A stretch of 43,148 bases of DNA from a virus. The stretch is from IMG/VR virus record IMGVR_UViG_3300035698_033352, positions 1-43,148 of that record; one strand, given 5' to 3'. Below are positions 8,262 to 16,634 of the stretch, one piece after another (position 1 is the stretch's first letter; the number at the start of each line of letters is the position of its first letter). The position numbers were made by a program, and so were the translations under genes. The notes below the pieces were generated by a model. That model was not told where the DNA came from. It searched no databases and saw only the letters and a list, made by a program, of their open reading frames with translations.

Positions 8262-9785
8262 ATGACTGAATCACTATTAGAAGTTGATAACGAATTATTG
8301 GGCGATGACTTGTTCATCAAACCACAGAAGAAAAGGAAGATTCTTTTCTTGTCTGACCATCCATTAGCCCCATCTGGGGTTGGTGTACAAGCAAGATTTC
8401 TGATCGAAGGGCTTGTTAAGACAGGGCGGTATTCGTTCCGCTGCCTTGGTGGTGCTATCAAACACCAGGATTATCGAACTATCAAAGTCAATGACGATTT
8501 TGTTGTGAAACCAGTTGATGGTTTTGGTTCGGCTGAGATGATTCGGCAGCTTATTATCACAGAGAAGCCAGATGCTCTCATGATTTTCACAGACCCACGC
8601 CAGTTTATATGGCTCTGGGAGATTGAAGACGAGATTCATCAGGTGTGCCCGATTACCTATTGGCATGTCTGGGACAATGACCCATACCCAGCTTACAACA
8701 AAACTTGGTATGACTCAACCGATCTAATCAACTGCCTGTCATACAAGACTTACGAGCTTGTGAAGCCGAACCACCCAGAGAAAACTCACTATATCCCGCA
8801 TGCATTCCCGAAGCACATCTTTTTCGAGATGCCCAAGCAGGAACGTGATCATCTGATGGTTCAGAACTTTGGCCCCCGAGCCAACTGGTTCAAGGCCCTT
8901 TGGGTTAACCGCAATGCCACTCGAAAACTCCCAGCAGATGTGCTCGCCTCCTGGGGCTTGTTCCTTGACAAGCTTGAGAAGAAGCACGGACATCGCAATG
9001 CATTGATGATTATGCATACAGATCCCAAGGACCCAGAAGGCCCAGACCTTCTTGCAGTAGCCGAGCAACTAGGGTTGTCAGACAATGTGTGGTTTTCAAC
9101 CGAGAAGCTACAGTTTGATAAGATGAATATCCTGCACAACCTGGCTGACACCACAGTCAATGTCTCCAAGAATGAAGGTTTTGGACTTTCTACCCTTATC
9201 TCCATGCAAGTCGGCAAGCCAGTAATTGCTTTGAAGACAGGCGGGGAAATAAGCAAGGTGGTAGACTACCGAGACGGTTCAACACATGGCGTAGCAATCG
9301 AACCATGTAAGCGAGCCCTGGTAGGGTCTCAACTAGTTCCATATATTTATGAAGATTATGCGAGCCAGGAAGATGTCGCCAACGCCTTTCTAACTGTACA
9401 TGACTACACACCTGAGGAGAAAGAACAACTCCGTAAGAAGTGTCTTGACTATGTTGATCTTGAGTTTACTCATGACAACATTGTAAAGAAGTGGGACAAG
9501 ACTCTCACGGAATGCATCGATAACTTCAAGAAGAATGGACCTGAGTCACGTTGGGAACTGATGAGCCTAACCACGACACTTGAAGTTCCAGCTGATCGCA
9601 GTCCTGACACGCTGGAGAAGAAGAAGAAGACGCACGAAAACAAAGAAGCAGCGAAGCTACAGCAGTTTTTGGACAACCAGCAACCAGCGGTGTCACAAGG
9701 TGCAAAGAAGGTTCGCAAACCAGGTTCCAGCAACAAAACCACAAAGAGGAAGCCAAAGGCTTCTAGTAAAAGGAGGAAGAAATGA
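8262..9785 (+). CDS. Large GT-B glycosyltransferase with basic C-terminal tail
   Basis: A 507-residue protein. The N-terminal motif LSDHPLAPSGVGVQARFL is the acceptor-side loop of GT4-like enzymes. The C-terminal domain carries NVSKNEGFGLSTLISMQVG (about 300-318), the E-x-F-G-x-x-x-x-E/S-type motif that binds the NDP-sugar. From about residue 440 to the end the chain becomes very rich in Lys/Arg and ends GSSNKTTKRKPKASSKRRKK-like. Such a tail is unusual for a soluble transferase and might bind nucleic acid or an anionic glycan; that is speculation. It overlaps the next transferase by ATGA behind a strong AGGAGGAAG site. Confidence 0.8.
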   Translation: MTESLLEVDNELLGDDLFIKPQKKRKILFLSDHPLAPSGVGVQARFLIEGLVKTGRYSFRCLGGAIKHQDYRTIKVNDDFVVKPVDGFGSAEMIRQLIITEKPDALMIFTDPRQFIWLWEIEDEIHQVCPITYWHVWDNDPYPAYNKTWYDSTDLINCLSYKTYELVKPNHPEKTHYIPHAFPKHIFFEMPKQERDHLMVQNFGPRANWFKALWVNRNATRKLPADVLASWGLFLDKLEKKHGHRNALMIMHTDPKDPEGPDLLAVAEQLGLSDNVWFSTEKLQFDKMNILHNLADTTVNVSKNEGFGLSTLISMQVGKPVIALKTGGEISKVVDYRDGSTHGVAIEPCKRALVGSQLVPYIYEDYASQEDVANAFLTVHDYTPEEKEQLRKKCLDYVDLEFTHDNIVKKWDKTLTECIDNFKKNGPESRWELMSLTTTLEVPADRSPDTLEKKKKTHENKEAAKLQQFLDNQQPAVSQGAKKVRKPGSSNKTTKRKPKASSKRRKK

Positions 9786-11038
9786 GCAAAAAACGTAAGA
9801 TCGAATCGGCTGAGTTGCTACCTGTGTCAGATTCAGGCAGTGACAACCTCCTGCTAGGCCAGAAAAAGAAGAGAGTGATTCTTCGTGCCCCTGTGTTAAC
9901 ACAGTCGGGATATGGAGTACATTCAAGACAGGTTGCTCGATGGCTTTTCAATCAGTTGGATTCCAGGGATGACCTTGAGGTTCACATTGAACCGCTGAAC
10001 TGGGGTGCTACACCATGGATAGTTAATGTTGAAGCCTATAACGGACTTATCGGACGTATGGTACAGCATGCACAACAGGCTGACCACTATGACGTCTCCC
10101 TTCAGTTGCAACTCCCAAATGAGTGGAACCCATTCCTTGCTGATTACAACGTCGGCCTAACGGCAGCAGTTGAGACTGACAGGTGCAATCCTTCATGGGT
10201 TGGAAACGTCAATCAAATGGACTTGGTGATTGTGCCTTCCGAATTTGTGAAAAGAACCATAATGAACTCGGGCGAAGTTACGACCAAGCTCGTAGTAGTT
10301 CCAGAGGCGTTTACAGACGAATGCCTAGATGGTGCCCCAATGCCTGAAATGCCAATGGAAAAAATCGATACAGATTTTAATCTGCTAGTATTTGGGCAGT
10401 TTTGTGGAAACAATCCTGACAATGACCGAAAAAATCTGGCGTACACGATTAAGTGGATGTCAGAAGCCTACAAAGACAACCCAGATGTGGGCGTCATTAT
10501 CAAGACTAACTTTGGCAAAAACTCTAAGTTGGACCGTGCTAACACCATTAATGTGCTTGCGAAAGTACTAATGGAAACGAAGCAGGGGAACGGTCCTAAA
10601 TTTTATCTACTCCACGGAAACATGTTGAATGACGAAGTGGCCGCCCTATATAGGCATCCAAAGGTGAGTGCGTTGGTTTCCTTTACACGTGGTGAGGGAT
10701 TCGGGCTGCCTCTCCTTGAAGCTGCGGCATGCGGCCTCCCAGTGGTAGCAACCAATTGGAGTGCTCATACTGAGTTCCTAAAAAAGGGTAAGTTTGTGAA
10801 AGTAGATTACAAACTTGCCAATATCCACCCAAGTCGTGTAGACAACAAAATATTCCTTCAGGAAATGCGCTGGGCCAATCCAAGTGAAGCTGACGCCAAA
10901 AAGAAACTGAAGAGACTGTACCGCAGTCCTGGCATGCCCCAAAAATGGGCAAAGGACCTAGCGAAGAAATTACAGGAATCACATAGCTTTTCAGCTATCA
11001 GTGATCAGTACTCGGAAGTCTTAAAAGACGTAATCTGA
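9782..11038 (+). CDS. GT-B glycosyltransferase (GT4-like)
   Basis: A 418-residue protein. ILRAPVLTQSGYGVHSRQV near the N-terminus is the acceptor-domain glycine loop, and SFTRGEGFGLPLLEAAACG (about 300-318) followed by LPVVATNWS is a textbook GT4 donor-binding motif with the E-x-G-F-G-x-P-x-x-E signature. It lies directly after a divergent homologue with which it shares the same two-domain layout, so the pair could act in sequence on one acceptor. The start has a near-perfect ribosome-binding site (AGGAGG) and ATGA coupling to the gene before it. The target (host surface glycan, virion protein or DNA base) cannot be told. Confidence 0.85.
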   Translation: MSKKRKIESAELLPVSDSGSDNLLLGQKKKRVILRAPVLTQSGYGVHSRQVARWLFNQLDSRDDLEVHIEPLNWGATPWIVNVEAYNGLIGRMVQHAQQADHYDVSLQLQLPNEWNPFLADYNVGLTAAVETDRCNPSWVGNVNQMDLVIVPSEFVKRTIMNSGEVTTKLVVVPEAFTDECLDGAPMPEMPMEKIDTDFNLLVFGQFCGNNPDNDRKNLAYTIKWMSEAYKDNPDVGVIIKTNFGKNSKLDRANTINVLAKVLMETKQGNGPKFYLLHGNMLNDEVAALYRHPKVSALVSFTRGEGFGLPLLEAAACGLPVVATNWSAHTEFLKKGKFVKVDYKLANIHPSRVDNKIFLQEMRWANPSEADAKKKLKRLYRSPGMPQKWAKDLAKKLQESHSFSAISDQYSEVLKDVI

Positions 11039-11472
11039 TGCTGACTTGGATACTCATAGGTGTCAACGTATTGTTGTTTGTAGCTCTTGCATTTGCAGTT
11101 CACTATTTGTGGAAGTTCGCTAAAATTATCATGGTGTTTGAAGACGACATCAATGACACTTTAAATGCGCTTGGTGCAGTAGAAACCGCTATTGTTGGAG
11201 TTTTGCAAATGCAATTGTTTTTCGATAGCCCAGAAGTCAAGAAAGCAGTTTTAAACGTACTAGAAGAGGTAAAGCTTTGCAGAGGAGTTATAAACCAAAC
11301 CATTGGTAGGTTTACAGCAAGAAGTAAGCAAAAATACGTTCTAATAAGAGAGGACGACTCTTTTGAACAGCAGGAAATACCGAGACTTCCTGGCCAACCA
11401 CCTGGAACACCCAATCCACTTGAGATGCTCCAATCCGAAGGGACGTTGATCGATGTCCGACACCAAAGATAG
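11038..11472 (+). CDS. Small membrane-anchored protein of unknown function
   Basis: A 144-residue protein with one clear transmembrane helix at residues 3-27 (WILIGVNVLLFVALAFAVHY). A helical soluble part follows (EDDINDTLNALGAVETAIVG, then a second amphipathic helix), and the end is Pro-rich and acidic. With no signal-peptidase motif it is probably anchored in the inner membrane with the rest in the cytoplasm. I do not recognise the family. Its ATG overlaps the stop of the transferase upstream, and it overlaps the late sigma gene by 20 bases, so it links the glycan operon to the late-transcription gene. Confidence 0.8.
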   Translation: MLTWILIGVNVLLFVALAFAVHYLWKFAKIIMVFEDDINDTLNALGAVETAIVGVLQMQLFFDSPEVKKAVLNVLEEVKLCRGVINQTIGRFTARSKQKYVLIREDDSFEQQEIPRLPGQPPGTPNPLEMLQSEGTLIDVRHQR

Positions 11473-12316
11473 TAATGGCACCCAGCCAGTTAATATAAAA
11501 GTCAAAAGAATCCCCGTGGGAGTCAGCGGACTTCCAAAAGATGAAGATGGCAACATAATCAAACCGACTTTTAAGAGGCGAGGCAAGAAGAGAAAACGAC
11601 GTAAGATTTCACGACGCAAACCAGGTACCAAGCCTGCTAGTCAATATTTTACAATGGACACGCAGGCAGCGATTGTTCGCTACCAAGATTCCGACGACGA
11701 TATGTATCGTGAGATGACATATGTGAAAGAGGTTCTTCCAGCCTTTGATTCCCTGGTGGAAAACCTTATCAACGTGTATGGCTTTAGAGTCATGCACGAA
11801 TCTAAACAAGATTTAAAGTCAGAGTGTTTAGAATTTCTGTATGGAGCTGTTCATAAGTTCGATCCCACTAAAGGATCAAAAGCGTTCTCCTACTTCAACG
11901 TAGTGGCCAAGAACTGGCTTACCATAAAATCCAAACAGAATTCTAAGAAGCTCAAAAAGTACATTAGCCTCGACTTCAAGGAAGGTCTCTCACAGACAGA
12001 CTTGGATGCAATTGAACGTAATAATGTTGTCCCTGGGCTTGATGAACTCATGGCTCCTCAAGATGTGCGGGGAATGCTCGAAGCAATTGTGGGAGAGCTA
12101 GAAAACAGAGTGCGCTCAGATAACGAAAAAGCTACACTTGAGGCGATAAAAGTGATCATTGATAATCTCGATGACATCGACCTTCTCAGCAAGCGTGCTG
12201 TCTTACTCTACATACGTGAGATTACGGGCCTCTCATCCAAACAATTGTCCATCGTGCTCTCTTCGCTAAAAAAGCATTATAGGGAAATACGAACCTTGGA
12301 AGAATACGCATACTGA
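11453..12316 (+). CDS. 55: Late-transcription sigma factor (T4 gp55-like)
   Basis: A 287-residue protein related to T4 gp55, the small sigma that directs host RNA polymerase to late promoters together with the sliding clamp. The diagnostic stretch is about 117-165: KSECLEFLYGAVHKFDP, then KGSKAFSYFNVVAKNWL, the sigma region 2-like segment conserved in T4-type phages. A basic extension at about 41-60 (KRRGKKRKRR and onward) is longer than in T4 gp55 (185 residues). This protein is therefore about 100 residues longer overall, with added N-terminal and C-terminal parts. Its presence implies AT-rich late promoters, although I found no convincing TATAAATA upstream of the virion genes. Confidence 0.85.
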   Translation: MSDTKDSNGTQPVNIKVKRIPVGVSGLPKDEDGNIIKPTFKRRGKKRKRRKISRRKPGTKPASQYFTMDTQAAIVRYQDSDDDMYREMTYVKEVLPAFDSLVENLINVYGFRVMHESKQDLKSECLEFLYGAVHKFDPTKGSKAFSYFNVVAKNWLTIKSKQNSKKLKKYISLDFKEGLSQTDLDAIERNNVVPGLDELMAPQDVRGMLEAIVGELENRVRSDNEKATLEAIKVIIDNLDDIDLLSKRAVLLYIREITGLSSKQLSIVLSSLKKHYREIRTLEEYAY

Positions 12317-12387
12317 ACAAACCCTGGCGTTTGTGAATGTTTGGTAGTTGTCAATGCATTGTTATGTAACTGAGTCATGCTGATTGC

Positions 12388-13290
12388 GTGATTCATGAAT
12401 ACAGAAACAAGGATTGGCTCGTTGAGCACTATATAGATAAAAAATATTCTTCGTTGGTGTTGGCAAAAATTTGTGGTTGTTCGGGAACAACGATCAGAAA
12501 TTGGTTGCGAAAATTCAACATAAAAATTCGTTCTAAAAGTGAAGCGTGTTCTGGGGTGCTTCACCACTTTTGGGGAAAAAAAAGACCCAAGATGTCCGAA
12601 AGATTTTCTGGTGAAGATAATCCAATGTATGGCCGACCTGTCAGCAAAGAGACAAGAGTAAAGCTCTCAAAGGCTGGAGCGGGGCGCAAACACTCGGAGG
12701 AAACAAAAGAGAAAATAAGACAACGGTTTGCTGGTAAGCCAAAAAGTGAAGAACACAAAAGGAAGTTGTCCAAAGCTGCCAAGAAAAGATTTCGCAACAA
12801 GGAAGACCATCCCATGTACGGCAGAGAAAATTCCTGGGGTTCACATACAGAAGAAGTAAAAGAGAGAATTGCGAAACGTATGAGCGGCGAAGACAATCCG
12901 ATGTATGGCAAATGCGGCCCTAAGAACCCTATGTGGGGACTCAAAGGTAAGAAACATCCAGCTTGGGTCGAACCAAGAAAGAGAAAAGCAACTCTCTATA
13001 ACCAAATACGCACTTGTGAAGAAGGCCTGGCTTGGAGAAAAAACGTTTATAGTCGAGATGAGTACACTTGTCAAATTTGCGGCGATAACAGAGGCGGAAA
13101 TCTCAACGCAGACCATATTAAACCATTAGCTGTAATAGTACATGTGAATAGGATATCGACATTACAGCAAGCTAAAAACTGTAATGAACTATGGGACGTG
13201 AGCAATGGTCGGACACTCTGTGTCATCTGTCACAAAAACACTCCAACGTTTGCAAAAGGCATCAATAAACTTTTGGAGTTTGAGTACTAG
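12388..13290 (+). mobile_element. Free-standing HNH homing endonuclease with NUMOD3 repeats
   Basis: A 300-residue protein. Residues about 20-45 form a helix-turn-helix (LAKICGCSGTTIRNWLRKF). Residues about 70-190 contain several NUMOD3 repeats (GEDNPMYG, HSEETKEKIR, GKPKSEEHKRKLS, EDHPMYG, GEDNPMYG, KNPMWG), which bind DNA in homing enzymes. The C-terminus is an HNH nuclease: CQICG, DHIKPL, then a distant Asn and CVICHKN, with four Cys for structural zinc. The start is the GTG at 12388; the next in-frame ATG is at 12594, inside the repeats, and a stop lies at 12367. No intron is apparent around it. The 71-base gap from the sigma gene suggests insertion between gene 55 and the switch in coding strand. 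Confidence 0.85.
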
Positions 13291-13318
13291 ATCCTTCAAA
13301 AGGGTTTTGTGAATTTCC

Positions 13319-13338
13319 CTCACCACGCTCAGAGTGAG
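13319..13338 (+). terminator. Weak hairpin in a convergent gap
   Basis: The 66-base gap between the convergent HNH gene and the minus-strand block holds CTCAC (13319-13323) pairing with GTGAG (13334-13338), followed two bases later by TTTT. The stem is short and the loop is ten bases, so terminator activity is only possible. Confidence 0.2.
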
Positions 13339-13356
13339 ACTTTTACTGTGAATTGC

Positions 13357-14352
13357 TTATGGCACTAATGGGTTCTCACTAGTGTACTTAAAGAGGTAGT
13401 AGCGTTCTTCTTCACCATCTTCGCCCTCAAGTTCTTCTTTATCGAACGCTTGTAGAAAATCTATTGAGTCCCACTCACTTACGGGGACCCAGCTTGAGCC
13501 ATCCCATACTTGCAAGTATGCAGCGCCTATTTGACCAGGCCAAATGTAGGCCTCAGACCGTGAGTCGCTTGTACCTAAGTCATCTTCAACTAATTCATCG
13601 TCATTAAAGCCTGATGGTGACACCTTGAGAACAACTGGCACAAGGCCATCTTCGTGTGGGTTGTCACTGTTGCTGTTGGCAAAGTCTTCTGCACGACTCA
13701 CCCAAAAGGAAATGCCATCTTCCTCTGTGAGAAATATTCCTTTTGCCGCATGAGTATCATATGACGTAGACCCTATGGAACGACTTGAACCAGGCCTCAA
13801 GCCTTTTTGTGAAATACTATCGAGCCTTCCTGAGTAGGTGACATGGTATAGAGGTTCAACTTGTTCTTCATCTTGCTCTTTGAGGAGTCCAGCTAGTTCT
13901 TGTGAGACGACTTGTTCGACAAGTTGCTGAAACAGTTTTGTGGAAATGCGGCCCTTCTCCATCGCAGAGGAAATCGCTTCATCAGGAAGTACGTCCGAGT
14001 CCACAAGTCGAACCTTGGCACTTGTGTCACCAAGGAAGGCTTTGGCAGCAAGGCGGTGGTTTCCATCTTGGATGAGAAACTGCCCATCGGGCAATGCCCA
14101 TACTAACGGCAAGGGCTCGATGTCAGGCGCTCCCTTTTTTATCAGGTCAACGACCTGTTCACGGTCAACACTTTCTTGGGTCGACACAAGGTCTGCCAAC
14201 GTCACAGTTTCTACTGTAGCGAACTGTATCCATTCCTTTGGAAGATTGATTGAGCGACCTAACGAGAAAGGCAGTTGAACATCACCTGGCCAGCCATCAG
14301 GCTCAGGCATGGACATTACACGTTGGACTGCTTTCGATAGATTCATGCTCAC
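13357..14352 (-). CDS. ParB-like domain fused to an ADP-ribosyltransferase-like domain
   Basis: A 331-residue protein. Residues about 45-115 look like a ParB/sulfiredoxin-type fold: VTLADLV, then PLPLVWALPDGQFLIQDGNH, with the conserved DGNHRL motif. Residues about 172-310 begin PLYHVTYSGRLDSISQKGLR, which resembles the Y-H-x-T start of ADP-ribosyltransferase/KptA-like folds. GIFLTEEDGISFWV and SEAYIWPGQI follow and may supply the second and third active-site positions. Both assignments rest on motif reading. T4 injects ADP-ribosyltransferases (Alt, ModA and ModB act on host proteins), so a host-modifying role is possible but unproven. It is the last gene of the virion block, 77 bases after a structural gene. 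Confidence 0.7.
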   Translation of the reverse strand: MSMNLSKAVQRVMSMPEPDGWPGDVQLPFSLGRSINLPKEWIQFATVETVTLADLVSTQESVDREQVVDLIKKGAPDIEPLPLVWALPDGQFLIQDGNHRLAAKAFLGDTSAKVRLVDSDVLPDEAISSAMEKGRISTKLFQQLVEQVVSQELAGLLKEQDEEQVEPLYHVTYSGRLDSISQKGLRPGSSRSIGSTSYDTHAAKGIFLTEEDGISFWVSRAEDFANSNSDNPHEDGLVPVVLKVSPSGFNDDELVEDDLGTSDSRSEAYIWPGQIGAAYLQVWDGSSWVPVSEWDSIDFLQAFDKEELEGEDGEEERYYLFKYTSENPLVP

Positions 14353-14429
14353 TTGGCTAAGTATTCACTTTCGACTACTTGTATCCGCCAGCAGCCTGTA
14401 TCTTGCCATGAGAGGTAACATTTATTCAA

Positions 14430-15380
14430 CTATTCGAAAATAATTGTGAAAAGGTTGATGTAGGTATCAACACCATTGTCGTCGCCATAAATCTTTCCTG
14501 CAAAAAACACGTGACGGTCTCTTCCATTTTCTACGGGGAAGGTGCCAAAATCGATGACATCAAGCTTGGACAGTTCATTCTGTGAAGACTCAAAAAACTG
14601 GGCGAAGATATTGCTCTGTTTTGATGTTTCCGTGAAATAGATCGTGTCCATGTATCCATCACTTTCCAGCTTTTTGAGTTCAGGTTCTAGGTCATCAAAA
14701 TTGTAGACTGGTTGTTGTTGTAAGTTAACGTAGTCTCCGAGAGGTGAGACAGAACTTTCCCCGAGCCTTGCCCTGTTTACTGGTGGCAGGAACTGGTAGT
14801 TTGGGATATGGCTTAGTCGACGGTCCTGAAAAAAACTATCTGCCTTCGTTACATCAACTTGCGAAATCTCTGCCTCACTAAAAGGCTTACGATTGGTTAT
14901 GCTGTAGGTTACAGCCATAGGGCCAATCATGAATTCCTTGCCTTCCAGTTCCAGAGGGTCAGGGGAACGAAGGATATACTGCTTGTTGAAGTTATCAATC
15001 GAGCAGTTGAGCAGACCATTTACTAAGCTTGCGTATTGGGAGCCCGTAACAGCCACTGACTCGTTCTCTGAAGATGAAGATAGTATCTGGCCTCCACGAA
15101 ATACATAACGGTCTGAGCCGCTTATAGGGAATCCTGTGAGACGCCCTGAATCATCGGCTTCAATGGTAATGGTATCTTGCAGCCAAGAGGCAGCTTCAAG
15201 CTGAATCCTGTAGGTCTCATCGAGCCCGCCTGAAACTATTGTCTCTTGGGAGTAGTGAGTTCCTGCATCTGTAAACGAATAGAACTCAGCCTTCAGTTTG
15301 CCCTGGGCAATCTGTTTCCGACCTTCGGTTGTAAGAATCGTATCGAGGATTCTTTTTTTGCTATCGAGTATGCCTGCCAT
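14430..15380 (-). CDS. Virion structural protein, unidentified
   Basis: A 316-residue protein with no catalytic motif. The N-terminus (GILDSKKRILDTILTTEGRK) is helical and well charged, and the rest is beta-rich with aromatic repeats typical of tail or fibre parts. It ends in a run of alternating hydrophobics (YINLFTIIFE). By position it belongs to the minus-strand tail and baseplate operon, and it is read directly after the 414-residue protein. The ATG is preceded by no strong ribosome-binding site. I do not recognise the family; function as a tail or baseplate component is inferred from context. Confidence 0.75.
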   Translation of the reverse strand: MAGILDSKKRILDTILTTEGRKQIAQGKLKAEFYSFTDAGTHYSQETIVSGGLDETYRIQLEAASWLQDTITIEADDSGRLTGFPISGSDRYVFRGGQILSSSSENESVAVTGSQYASLVNGLLNCSIDNFNKQYILRSPDPLELEGKEFMIGPMAVTYSITNRKPFSEAEISQVDVTKADSFFQDRRLSHIPNYQFLPPVNRARLGESSVSPLGDYVNLQQQPVYNFDDLEPELKKLESDGYMDTIYFTETSKQSNIFAQFFESSQNELSKLDVIDFGTFPVENGRDRHVFFAGKIYGDDNGVDTYINLFTIIFE

Positions 15381-15389
15381 TTAGGTTAA

Positions 15390-16634
15390 CTATCTGTCGT
15401 CGAAAAAGGGCTGCCCAGATCTGTATTCCAAATCATATATACCAGAATCGGTTGTATTGTAATCAGGATTGGTGGCAGTGACATAATCAATGGAACGTGC
15501 AATCGTCGTTGGGTTGTTAACGAACCTAACGCTAACTGGGCTAAACACTGTTGTACTAGTCTTTTGGTCTAAAAATTTGGTTACTGGCCTCTGTTCGAGC
15601 ATATCACGGACCTGACCAAATTTTCCAACACGGTACACGCAACTAGTACTCGTTTTATTGGCATTATACACTCCATATTTGAACCCTCTGAGGTTAAAAT
15701 CCCAAGGAAAAAAGAAAATAGTGGCAAGCTGAAATACTTCTGAGGTGGGTACCTTGTTGCGGATTGTAGTACCCCCAACCCCATCGCCAATGCCGAAAAA
15801 GTTTAAAAAGTAGACGTTAGGTGAGATTGAGCCTGCGTTACTTAAATTGCTTGGGGAGGTGAAGTTTGTCCGTGTTGGGTATGGAGCACCAGCAAAATGC
15901 ATCCAACCTAGTTGGAATCTTGGAAATGGACCCACGGCTGGACCAGCCGCCACTAGGAAATTGCTGGAAGATACAGGCGTAACAGTGTTATTTTCAACAT
16001 CGGTGGACATGGTGTATGTTCTAGGGAGTAAGCCATTAAAACTCGTTAGCCTCTCTACGCCTTTGTACTTGCTTTCCATGGGAAAGCGTGCGTACCACTC
16101 GGTATCTATTGCACTGTCAGGAAATGTAACTGACACCTGGGGCCCACCTAACCAGGAATGGGCTATGCCACCCGTACCATCCACGCCCAGAGTACCTACA
16201 ACATTTTTAATGCCCCAACGTTCTGAGCCTGTTATCAACATGGAAATGTTCCAAAATAAAAGGTCATCTGCTGTTCTTAGGTGTATATCCAATGGGTTGG
16301 GCATAATTGAATCAAAGAAGATTTCAGAGTCAGATGCCAACCGATTAAATCTCTGGGCACGTCCTGCAAAACTGCCTGAGGCATACCCTTGCAAAATCCA
16401 ATAAGGCACATACTGCCGATTGAAAAAAGTAGATAGGTTAGTGCTTGTGGCGCTATCTCCAGCCAGGCTTCTCTCGTTATTGCCTGTAGTGTTACCGCCT
16501 CCTAAGGAGTCCCCAAACACAACGTCAGAAAGATAGCTTCCACTATAAAAAGTAGATGAGTCTGTTTCGAATTGATCTAAAGCACTAATCATCAGTAAAG
16601 CCTTTGAAATATTTTGGGCGCAACAATCATCCAA
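15390..16634 (-). CDS. Virion structural protein, unidentified (probable tail component)
   Basis: A 414-residue Ser/Thr/Asn/Gly-rich, beta-dominated protein with many aromatic residues (FYSGSYLSDVVFGDSLGGG and similar), as in phage fibre and adsorption proteins. No recognised domain. The longest frame starts with TTG at 16634 overlapping the stop of the upstream gene by eight bases; the first in-frame ATG is at 16592 (14 codons in) and may be the true start. Its neighbours are LamG-bearing structural proteins upstream and another structural protein downstream, so a role in the distal tail is likely. Confidence 0.7.
   Translation of the reverse strand: MDDCCAQNISKALLMISALDQFETDSSTFYSGSYLSDVVFGDSLGGGNTTGNNERSLAGDSATSTNLSTFFNRQYVPYWILQGYASGSFAGRAQRFNRLASDSEIFFDSIMPNPLDIHLRTADDLLFWNISMLITGSERWGIKNVVGTLGVDGTGGIAHSWLGGPQVSVTFPDSAIDTEWYARFPMESKYKGVERLTSFNGLLPRTYTMSTDVENNTVTPVSSSNFLVAAGPAVGPFPRFQLGWMHFAGAPYPTRTNFTSPSNLSNAGSISPNVYFLNFFGIGDGVGGTTIRNKVPTSEVFQLATIFFFPWDFNLRGFKYGVYNANKTSTSCVYRVGKFGQVRDMLEQRPVTKFLDQKTSTTVFSPVSVRFVNNPTTIARSIDYVTATNPDYNTTDSGIYDLEYRSGQPFFDDR

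Noticed and set aside
15847-16404. A 185-codon plus-strand frame
   Set aside because: It is antisense to the 414-residue virion protein and has no start signal; its length reflects low stop density opposite a Ser/Thr-rich gene.
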